Origin: Flavobacteriia bacterium
Lineage (GTDB): Bacteria; Bacteroidota; Bacteroidia; Flavobacteriales_D; Crocinitomicaceae
DNA: 64,000 bases
Reading direction: 5' to 3'
NCBI GenBank assembly: GCA_947446925.1
Contig: CANFHU010000006.1
Span: 62,001 to 126,000, forward strand
The notes under the pieces are model-generated. The model was not told the origin of the DNA and searched no databases. It saw nothing but the letters and a program-made list of their open reading frames with translations. The position numbers and the translations under genes were made by a program. Shown in pieces: positions 16,341 to 23,380 of the stretch (positions are counted from its first letter, which is position 1; each line of letters starts with the position of its first letter).

Positions 16341-17019
16341 TGCTATTGTAATTGGAGCAAGTAAAGGAATAGGTGCAGAACTGGTTTCTTTATTAGCGCA
16401 AGATCCATCGATTCAGGTACATGCTTTAGCAAGAAAAATCGAAAGTGAAAATAAATGGGAAGCATATAAAAATGTGCAAGTACATAATTTTGACTTACAA
16501 TCGGAAAATTTAACTGCAGAATTACAGAGCATACTGTCGAACATTTCTACTGTCGATTATGTCATAAATAATGCTGGATATTTAGTGAATAAGCCTTTTT
16601 TAGAACTTTCACGAGAAGAAATTTTAGATAGTTATAATGTAAATGTATTAGGGGTTATGTCTGCACTACAGCTTCTTATTCCGAAAATGTTACCAATGGG
16701 CGGGCATGTGGTAAATATAAGTTCGATGGGTGCTTTTCAAGGAACCGTAAAATTTGCAGGTTTATCTACTTATTCTTCTTCCAAAGCTGCATTGACCAAT
16801 TTAACGGAAATGTTAGCAGAAGAGTTTAAAAATACAAGTTTGAAATTCAATTGTTTGTGTTTAGGTGCGGTACAAACAGAAATGTTAGCGAAAGCGTTTC
16901 CTGGTTATTTAGCGCCCGTTACTGCACCGGAGATGGCAGAATACATTGTTGATTTTACGCTAAAACAATGGAAATGGATGAATGGAAAAATTATACCTGT
17001 TTCTTTGTCAACGCCTTGA
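16330..17019 (+). CDS. Short-chain dehydrogenase/reductase (SDR)
   Basis: A classical SDR of 229 residues. The cofactor motif is GASKGIG (near residue 9), NNAG follows in the middle, and the active site is the Ser before TYSSSKAAL (YxxxK). Family members reduce or oxidise alcohols and ketones with NAD(P)H; the substrate here cannot be read from sequence. The start overlaps the end of the second reductase gene by 11 bp (a second ATG lies one codon later), so it is probably translated with the paaE pair and may act on a phenylacetate-pathway intermediate. That link is inference from position only. Confidence 0.85.
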   Translation: MMRSAIVIGASKGIGAELVSLLAQDPSIQVHALARKIESENKWEAYKNVQVHNFDLQSENLTAELQSILSNISTVDYVINNAGYLVNKPFLELSREEILDSYNVNVLGVMSALQLLIPKMLPMGGHVVNISSMGAFQGTVKFAGLSTYSSSKAALTNLTEMLAEEFKNTSLKFNCLCLGAVQTEMLAKAFPGYLAPVTAPEMAEYIVDFTLKQWKWMNGKIIPVSLSTP

Positions 17020-17057
17020 TTTATTTAATACAGTCTAAAATGAAATCTACTACATAG

Positions 17058-17089
17058 TTGATAACTTTCAACAATCTAGATTATCTTTG
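17058..17089 (+). promoter_or_regulatory. Promoter of the DUF1566 lipoprotein and possibly gldFG
   Basis: TTG at 17058-17060 and TATCTTTG at 17082-17089 are separated by 21 bp, close to the Bacteroidota TTG-N19-TAnnTTTG pattern. The position rules out the farther upstream start at 17087 and favours the ATG at 17120. Confidence 0.6.
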
Positions 17090-17119
17090 TGTTTAATTAT
17101 TAGGATTTTAATTATAAAA

Positions 17120-17653
17120 ATGAAAATAACTCTCAATTACGTAATTGCTTTTAGTTTGGTGTTGTTTTTTGCCAGTTGTGCAAAATCTAAACATAAAATA
17201 GGAAGTATGTATAAAGGTGGATATGTGTTCAAAATCAATATGTTTGGTCATGGTTTGTGTGCAGCTCCGAAAGATTTGAAACCGCAAGAATGGGGGTGTT
17301 ATGGAACATTAATCAACGGTGCAAATGGGGATGCTATTGGCGATGGAAAACAAAACACAAAAGATATTGTTGCTGGTTGCACTTCATTTTATCCATTTGC
17401 TGCTAAGTCTTGTGATGAATTGGTGGTGGATTCATACGATGATTGGTATTTACCATCTTTAGATGAACTTTTATTAATGCACCGTGAATTATATTCGCAA
17501 TCTTTAGGAGGTTTGAGTTCTGGAGAATATTGGAGTTCAACCCAAAATTATTCTTTAGGGGCTTGGAAAGTTGATTTTTCTACTGGTGAGAAAGGAAATA
17601 ACTCTAATAAAGCAAATAAAGGTTTGAGAGTAAGAGCAATTAGATCATTTTAA
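17120..17653 (+). CDS. DUF1566/Lcl C-terminal domain lipoprotein
   Basis: Starting at 17120, the protein (177 residues) has a basic-hydrophobic leader MKITLNYVIAFSLVLFFASC ending in a lipobox cysteine. The mature part matches the Lcl/DUF1566 fold: DDWYLPSLDELLLMHREL, EYWSSTQNYSLGAWKVDFSTG and a final GLRVRAIRSF. Proteins with this C-type-lectin-like fold are exported and have been linked to adhesion, but no ligand is known here. A further in-frame start at 17087 lies inside the promoter and is rejected. The stop is 3 bp before gldF, so this gene may be the first of a gldFG transcript. Confidence 0.85.
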   Translation: MKITLNYVIAFSLVLFFASCAKSKHKIGSMYKGGYVFKINMFGHGLCAAPKDLKPQEWGCYGTLINGANGDAIGDGKQNTKDIVAGCTSFYPFAAKSCDELVVDSYDDWYLPSLDELLLMHRELYSQSLGGLSSGEYWSSTQNYSLGAWKVDFSTGEKGNNSNKANKGLRVRAIRSF

Positions 17654-17656
17654 TAT

Positions 17657-18388
17657 ATGAAGGCACTCTATTTAAAAGAAATACGTAGTTTCTTAAGTTC
17701 GGTTATTGGTTACGTCTTTATATTAATTTTTTTGATTACTTCTGGTTTGTTCCATTGGGTGATTTCTTATGAGACCAATTTATTAGAAGGTGCAGAATCA
17801 GATTTAATTCCTTTTTTTAATTTATCACCTACCATTTTTCTAATTCTTATTCCGGCAATTACCATGCGTTCTATAGCGGAAGAGAGAAAAAATGGCACGA
17901 TCGAATTACTTTTTACGAGACCAATTTCAGATCTAAATGTGCTGTTAGCAAAATATTTTGCAGGAGTTACGCTTGTAGCAATTGCGTTAATTCCAACGGT
18001 GGTATTTTATATTTCCATGCATTTTTTAGGGAGTCCTGTTGGTGTTATAGATGATGGTGCAACGATTACTTCTTACTTAGGTTTATTGTTACTTGGTGCC
18101 TCTTTTGTTGCCATTGGAATTTTTTCGTCCTCCTTAACAAGTAGTCAGATTGTTGCTTTTATTCTTTCAATGTTTCTTTGTTGGGTATTCTATAATGGAT
18201 TAACACTTCTAGGATCTTTTAATTTAATGGGAGATTTTGATTTTATCATTAAATATTTTGGAATGAGTTATCATTACGATTCCATTCAAAGAGGTGTTAT
18301 TGATTCAAGTGATATTATTTATTTTCTAAGCTTGATCTTTTTGTTTATTGCAGGTTCATTGACAGTTATTAAATCATTAAAAAAGTAA
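17657..18388 (+). CDS. gldF: Gliding motility ABC transporter permease GldF
   Basis: GldF is the multi-span permease of the GldAFG ABC transporter associated with gliding in Bacteroidota. The 243-residue protein has six predicted membrane segments, starts MKALYLKEIRSFLSSVIGYVF, and carries the ABC-2 signature MRSIAEERKNGTIELLFTRP after the second membrane span. Length is as expected. It is followed 5 bp later by gldG. The ATPase GldA is not in this window. Confidence 0.93.
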   Translation: MKALYLKEIRSFLSSVIGYVFILIFLITSGLFHWVISYETNLLEGAESDLIPFFNLSPTIFLILIPAITMRSIAEERKNGTIELLFTRPISDLNVLLAKYFAGVTLVAIALIPTVVFYISMHFLGSPVGVIDDGATITSYLGLLLLGASFVAIGIFSSSLTSSQIVAFILSMFLCWVFYNGLTLLGSFNLMGDFDFIIKYFGMSYHYDSIQRGVIDSSDIIYFLSLIFLFIAGSLTVIKSLKK

Positions 18389-18393
18389 GCAAA

Positions 18394-20184
18394 ATGTCTG
18401 AAAAAAAAGCCAAAAGTTTTGTTTATAATTGGACATTCCTAACCATTATTGTTACCGCAATTATATTAATTAATGTGATTGCTGGAATTGTATATTTTCG
18501 TTACGATGCTACGGAAGACAAACGTTATTCGCTTTCGGATGGTACGATTGAGTATCTTTCGAATGATAAGAATTTCTCCGATCGATTATTACTGAAGATT
18601 TATTTAGATGGAAATTTACCTGCAGAATTAAAACGCTATAAAAATGCAATTGAAGATAAATTAAAAGAGTTTAAACAATATGCTGGTAGTCGTTTAGAAT
18701 ACGAATTCATAGACCCTATGGAGGGTACGGAAGAAGATCGGCGTGCGCTCTATGAAATTTTGTATAATCGAGGAAAAGGCATCATGCCGATGGAATTGAT
18801 GTACATGAAGGATGGGACGAATAATCAAATGTTACTTTGGCCTGGGGCTGAGATCGAATATGGAGGTAGTACCGTCAGTCATATTCAATTAATGCCTGGG
18901 ACACCTCAAGGCCAATACTATACCTTAAATCCAAAATTAGAATCTCAAATTCAAAATTCCATTAATAATTTGGAATATATGTTGTTGAGTTCAATTCGAC
19001 GAGCAACACAAACTGAAAAACCTCGCTTAGCTTTTCTACAAGGCCATGGAGAATTGTCGTTTATTCAAACACAACGAGTTAGAACATTAGTTTCTCCTTA
19101 TTATTCGGTGGAGGATATTTCTTTAAATGATTCCATAGATGCACTTAAAGGGGTGGATGGATTGGTAATTGCAAGGCCTACAAAGCCGTTTTCTGAAAAA
19201 GATAAATATATTATTGATCAGTTTTTGATGAACGGAGGACGTTTAATTTGTTTTATTGACAAATTATTTGTGCCAGAAGATTCCTTGAATCGAAATGGAT
19301 TTACACATACTATGCGATATTCACTCGAATTAGATCGTATGTTGTTTGATTACGGTATAAAAATTAACGATAATTTAGTGTTTGATAAAGAATGTGCTCC
19401 AAAACATATTCCAACTGCAAAACAACAGTTAATTCCTTGGTTTTTTGCTATCCGAGCCTCATCAACTTCGCATCCAATTTCTCGAAATATTGAACCTGTT
19501 TTGTTAAAATATGCATCTCAAATTCAATTTGTTGGCAATGGTAAAACGGTAAAAAATCCAATTTTAACTTCTTCTTCCAATGCTTTAATGACTGGTTTAG
19601 CACCAATTATTAGTATTGTCATGCATAAAGATGCTTGGAATAATCCGCAATTTGTCGCTGATCCTACGGATGAGGTGAATAAAATTTGTTTAGGTGGATT
19701 AGTAGAAGGATATTTTGATTCACATTTTAAAAATAGAATTATAGGTGCGTTTGCAAATAACCCAGAATCTGGATTCAAAGAGAAAAGTACGAAAGAAGGC
19801 AAGGTTTTGGTTGTCGCAAATGGACGATTTATTGAAAATAAATACGATTCAATGCCAAATAAATCTGGAGGATATTTATATAAAGCACGTTCATTTAATG
19901 AATTGAAAATGGATGAAACGATGGCAAGTTTAAATATGCAGCCACTAATTTATGGTAATCAAGAATTTTTTCAAAACCTGGTTGATTACATGATGGGCGA
20001 TAACTCTGTTTTAGATTTAAGAAGTAAACAAATCGATATTCATGCTATTGATAAGGAGAAGGTTAAATTGGAAGCTGGTTATTACAAATTTGTAAATATG
20101 TTTTTTCCGAGTGTAATCGTAATTACATTTGCTACTTTGATTTATTTTATCCGTAAACGAAAATATATTAGAAATGAGAAATAA
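18394..20184 (+). CDS. gldG: Gliding motility substrate-binding protein GldG
   Basis: GldG is the membrane-anchored partner of GldF in the gliding ABC transporter. The 596-residue protein has one membrane helix near the N-terminus (FLTIIVTAIILINVIAGIVY), the GldG-type domain with RYSLSDGTIEYLSN and EFIDPMEGTEEDRRALYE, a central ABC_transp_aux region with LAFLQGHGEL and LICFIDK, and a second membrane helix near the C-terminus followed by a basic tail. Its end overlaps the start of the next gene by 11 bp. Confidence 0.93.
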   Translation: MSEKKAKSFVYNWTFLTIIVTAIILINVIAGIVYFRYDATEDKRYSLSDGTIEYLSNDKNFSDRLLLKIYLDGNLPAELKRYKNAIEDKLKEFKQYAGSRLEYEFIDPMEGTEEDRRALYEILYNRGKGIMPMELMYMKDGTNNQMLLWPGAEIEYGGSTVSHIQLMPGTPQGQYYTLNPKLESQIQNSINNLEYMLLSSIRRATQTEKPRLAFLQGHGELSFIQTQRVRTLVSPYYSVEDISLNDSIDALKGVDGLVIARPTKPFSEKDKYIIDQFLMNGGRLICFIDKLFVPEDSLNRNGFTHTMRYSLELDRMLFDYGIKINDNLVFDKECAPKHIPTAKQQLIPWFFAIRASSTSHPISRNIEPVLLKYASQIQFVGNGKTVKNPILTSSSNALMTGLAPIISIVMHKDAWNNPQFVADPTDEVNKICLGGLVEGYFDSHFKNRIIGAFANNPESGFKEKSTKEGKVLVVANGRFIENKYDSMPNKSGGYLYKARSFNELKMDETMASLNMQPLIYGNQEFFQNLVDYMMGDNSVLDLRSKQIDIHAIDKEKVKLEAGYYKFVNMFFPSVIVITFATLIYFIRKRKYIRNEK

Positions 20185-21190
20185 AAATATAGGTATAGTT
20201 ATAGGTTTAGTGGTAATTGGTGTTCTAGGTTTTTTTGCTACAAATTTGGTGAGAAATCGTGGTAAATCAGATACGGAATTATTGGAATTTTCTATAAAAG
20301 ATACGACAACAATTAATAAAATCATTGTTACAGAACCAAATGGTATGAAAATATCACTGGTTAAAAAGGATGGTTTATGGTCAGATGAAGATGGAGTTTG
20401 TGTTACCCAAGAACCGATTTTTACGATGTTGGAAACGTTCAAGAACATCCAATTCAAAGGATACGTGCCTGAAAACTCAAGACAAAACATCGTGAAATTA
20501 ATGATGGCTTCGCACACCAAGGTGGAGATTTTTCAAAATGGAGAATGGACTAAAACTTGGTATGTTGGTTTTTCTACACAAGATCATTATGGTACCTATA
20601 TGTTATTGGAAACACCAGATGAAAAAAGCGATTTACCAGTAATTATGAAAGTTAAAGGGCTTTCGGGTATTATTGACCCTAGATTTTTTGCGGATAAACG
20701 CAAATGGAAATGCACCGATATTTTTAATTTAAGTCTAGAGGAAATAGCAGAAGTCAATGTGAAATTTTATGATGAACCATCCAGAAGTTTTTCTGTGACC
20801 AAGAATAAAGCACATTATTCTGTAAAACAAAATGGAAAACGTTTGGTTAAATTAGATACTTCCATGGCAATACAATATCTGTCTAATTATCGAAAAGTGC
20901 ATTTTGAATTGGCGAATTTTGAGTTAAATACCAAACAAGTGGATAGTTTAAAGCGAACCATGCCATTTGGAAAAATCAGTGTGAAAGAACAAAATGGCAA
21001 AAGTACTAAACTCAAAATGTATCGAATGCCTTCTGAAGTGAAAACACTTGGGTATTATGGTGATTCTGTTACGTACAACCCAGATCGTTTCTGGTGTGAG
21101 TTGCCTTCTGGCGAATTGGTAAAATGTCAATATTTTGTTTTTAATCCATTACTAATGGGTCATATTTATTTTGCAACGAAACCGGAATAG
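20174..21190 (+). CDS. DUF4340-like membrane-anchored protein
   Basis: The 338-residue protein has a single N-terminal membrane helix (IGIVIGLVVIGVLGFFATNL) and an extracytoplasmic region resembling DUF4340 domains: short repeated units such as INKIIVTEPNGMKISLVKKDG followed by WYVGFSTQDHYGTYMLLE. DUF4340 proteins often lie beside GldG-like ABC transporter genes, which matches the position here. It overlaps gldG by 11 bp and is probably translated with it. A role in the same envelope complex is likely, but the molecular function is unknown. Confidence 0.8.
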   Translation: MRNKNIGIVIGLVVIGVLGFFATNLVRNRGKSDTELLEFSIKDTTTINKIIVTEPNGMKISLVKKDGLWSDEDGVCVTQEPIFTMLETFKNIQFKGYVPENSRQNIVKLMMASHTKVEIFQNGEWTKTWYVGFSTQDHYGTYMLLETPDEKSDLPVIMKVKGLSGIIDPRFFADKRKWKCTDIFNLSLEEIAEVNVKFYDEPSRSFSVTKNKAHYSVKQNGKRLVKLDTSMAIQYLSNYRKVHFELANFELNTKQVDSLKRTMPFGKISVKEQNGKSTKLKMYRMPSEVKTLGYYGDSVTYNPDRFWCELPSGELVKCQYFVFNPLLMGHIYFATKPE

Positions 21191-21207
21191 GTTTTAAAAA
21201 CTTAATG

Positions 21208-21215
21208 TATCTTTG
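21208..21215 (+). promoter_or_regulatory. Candidate -7 box of dnaN
   Basis: TATCTTTG matches TAnnTTTG exactly and lies 21 bp before the dnaN start. No TTG was seen at the ideal spacing upstream. Confidence 0.5.
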
Positions 21216-21236
21216 TTCACATAAAATAATATTACT

Positions 21237-22355
21237 ATGAATTTTGTTGTATCAAGTAACGTACTTTTAAAACATTTACAAAGCATCAGTGGTGTATTAA
21301 CAACCAATAATTCACTACCAATTTTAGATAATTTTTTATTCGAAATTCAAGATAATCAATTAGTAGTTTCTGCTTCTGATGTCGAAACAACGATGAAAAC
21401 AACCTTGGAAGTACAAGCGACAGATTCAGGTAAAATTTGTATTCCTGCTAAAATTTTGTTAGATATTCTTAAAAATCTACCAGACCAACCTTGTACCTTT
21501 CTAGTGGATAATTCCAATTTTGGGATTGAAATTTCTTACGACAATGGTAAATCTAAAATGGTCGGCTATAATGGTGAGGATTATCCAAAATCCCCAGCGA
21601 TGGAGGGTGGAAGTCAAGTGAAATTATCTGCTGAAATTATTTCTAAAGCAATTAACAAAACTATTTTTGCTACTGGTAATGATGAATTAAGACCTGTAAT
21701 GAGTGGTGTGTATTGTCAGTTTTCACCAGCAGAGATTTTATTTGTCGCTACTGATGCGCATAAATTAGTGAGGTACAAACGTACGGATATAGTAACTTCT
21801 TCAAGTGCAGCATTTATTCTGCCTAAAAAACCATTAAATCTGTTAAAAGCAAACGTAGGGAATGAGGGAGAAGTATTGGTAGAATTTAATGATTCTAATG
21901 CTGTATTTACGTTTGGTGACATTATTTTAATGTGTCGTTTAGTAGATGGTAAATACCCAAATTATGAAGCGGTTATTCCGAAAGAAAATCCAAACGTTTT
22001 AACGGTAGATAGAGCACAATTTTTAAGTTCTATCAAACGTGTTTCTATTTTCGCAAATAAATCAACACATCAAATAAAATTACATATTGCCGGTTCGGAA
22101 TTATCTATTTCAGCGGAAGATTTAGATTTTAATAATGAATCAAAAGAACGATTAACGTGTTCTTTTGACGGTGATGATATGGAGATTGGATTTAACGCAC
22201 GTTTTTTAATGGAGATGCTTTCCAATATGGAATCCTCCGAAATTAAAATCCAAATGAGCGTACCGAGTAGGGCAGGATTACTTGTACCTGCAAACAAGGA
22301 TAATGAAAATGAAGATATACTTATGCTGGTAATGCCAGTAATGTTAAATAGATAA
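21237..22355 (+). CDS. dnaN: DNA polymerase III beta subunit (sliding clamp)
   Basis: DnaN forms the ring that tethers the replicative polymerase to DNA. The 372-residue length and three repeated clamp domains fit. Typical segments are MNFVVSSNVLLKHLQSISGV at the start, FATGNDELRPVMSGVY in the middle and a C-terminus ending LMLVMPVMLNR, which is the family's conserved tail. It has its own candidate promoter and a terminator directly after it. There is no sign of a nearby origin or of dnaA in this window. Confidence 0.97.
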   Translation: MNFVVSSNVLLKHLQSISGVLTTNNSLPILDNFLFEIQDNQLVVSASDVETTMKTTLEVQATDSGKICIPAKILLDILKNLPDQPCTFLVDNSNFGIEISYDNGKSKMVGYNGEDYPKSPAMEGGSQVKLSAEIISKAINKTIFATGNDELRPVMSGVYCQFSPAEILFVATDAHKLVRYKRTDIVTSSSAAFILPKKPLNLLKANVGNEGEVLVEFNDSNAVFTFGDIILMCRLVDGKYPNYEAVIPKENPNVLTVDRAQFLSSIKRVSIFANKSTHQIKLHIAGSELSISAEDLDFNNESKERLTCSFDGDDMEIGFNARFLMEMLSNMESSEIKIQMSVPSRAGLLVPANKDNENEDILMLVMPVMLNR

Positions 22356-22362
22356 TAATTTG

Positions 22363-22384
22363 AGCCATCGAAAGATGGCTTTTT
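22363..22384 (+). terminator. Rho-independent terminator after dnaN
   Basis: AGCCATC / GATGGCT stem with a GAAA loop followed by TTTT. It ends 12 bp before the next start codon, so read-through may still express the following gene. Confidence 0.75.
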
Positions 22385-22396
22385 AATGAAATAAAG

Positions 22397-22885
22397 ATGA
22401 ATACAATCCATATTACACATACAAGTATTGGTAAAGCAATCGAAATTATTGATAATTTAGATGATGATGCATTAGATGCAATTGCGGAAAAATATGCGGA
22501 AGAACAACCAGTATTAATTGGGTATGCTTTGTCAGCAGCACAAGAATATGAAAATGAACAACTACAAGGATTGGTTATTTATTATTTCTGTTTGTTAAAC
22601 GAAACTTTTGCACAACAAGGAGTTAAATGTCGTCAAATTGAAGAAGAAGATTTAGATGCTTTTGAAGGACCTTTTCACGAAATGTTAGATCAGTTTTTTG
22701 AAGAAGATGACGAAGCAATTCTGGAAGATTTCTGTGATCAACCAGATTTAAATCAATTTATTGCGATAGAAATTAGTGAGGAGGATGAAGATGGGACATC
22801 TTTAGATGACGATACTGCGACACAATTATTTATTGTTGCAACTGCATTAATTACCTTGTTGTCTAGAGCAATCGTTTCCGAATGA
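22397..22885 (+). CDS. Acidic conserved hypothetical protein
   Basis: I do not recognise this 162-residue protein. It is strongly acidic, with clusters such as DNLDDDALDAIAEKYAEEQ, QIEEEDLDAFEG and EISEEDEDGTSLDDDT, and a hydrophobic C-terminal helix (TQLFIVATALITLLSRAIV). The acidic body and possible terminal helix could suit a small regulator or a peripheral membrane protein, but no domain supports a function. The stop overlaps the start of the thioesterase gene (ATGA), implying coupled translation. Confidence 0.7.
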   Translation: MNTIHITHTSIGKAIEIIDNLDDDALDAIAEKYAEEQPVLIGYALSAAQEYENEQLQGLVIYYFCLLNETFAQQGVKCRQIEEEDLDAFEGPFHEMLDQFFEEDDEAILEDFCDQPDLNQFIAIEISEEDEDGTSLDDDTATQLFIVATALITLLSRAIVSE

Positions 22886-23289
22886 AATCACCAGCGAGTA
22901 TTGTTGCACAGATGTTAGCGTGCGACGATTTTAGCACATGGTTAGGGATTAAGATTCTAAAAGTGAATCTAGAAGAAGTAGTCCTAACACTAGAGGTACA
23001 AGAAATTCATACAAATGGATTTAAAATTGCACATGGTGGTATTTGTTATGCACTAGCAGATACCTGTCTTGCATTTGTTTCTAATTCCTATGGCTATAAA
23101 GCCGTAAGTGTTGAAACAAGTATTTCGCATTTTACAAAAGTTTATGCTGGTGATCAGTTGGTTGCGACTTCTAAATTGGTTTACAAAGGAAATTCATCTG
23201 CTGTTTATATGGTGGAAATTGAAAATCAAAATAAAACAATTGTAGCCCATTTCAAAGGTACTGTTAGAATATCCAAAGAATTGTGGTAG
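22882..23289 (+). CDS. paaI: PaaI-type hotdog thioesterase
   Basis: The 135-residue protein is a hotdog-fold acyl-CoA thioesterase of the PaaI/YdiI group. It has the characteristic NGFKIAHGGICYALADTCLAF helix with HGG, and ALADT holds the acidic residue used in catalysis. PaaI hydrolyses stalled hydroxyphenylacetyl-CoA intermediates and prevents CoA depletion. Its place near the paa and beta-oxidation genes supports that role, though substrate is not proven. It starts inside the stop codon of the acidic gene. Confidence 0.85.
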   Translation: MKSPASIVAQMLACDDFSTWLGIKILKVNLEEVVLTLEVQEIHTNGFKIAHGGICYALADTCLAFVSNSYGYKAVSVETSISHFTKVYAGDQLVATSKLVYKGNSSAVYMVEIENQNKTIVAHFKGTVRISKELW

Positions 23290-23320
23290 ACTTTAAATAT
23301 TATTTCTATATTTAAATATT

Positions 23321-23356
23321 GGGTTGAATAAGGATTGTAAGAATCTATTTCAACCC
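23321..23356. promoter_or_regulatory. Inverted repeat upstream of the fadN-type gene
   Basis: GGGTTGAA (23321-23328) and TTCAACCC (23349-23356) form perfect 8-bp arms with 20 bp between them, 24 bp before the fadN start. The short spacer and lack of a T run argue against a terminator and for an operator of a TetR or GntR type regulator. A TTTAAATATT direct repeat lies just before it. Confidence 0.4.
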
Positions 23357-23380
23357 TGTTTATATTGAAATTGTAGAAAA

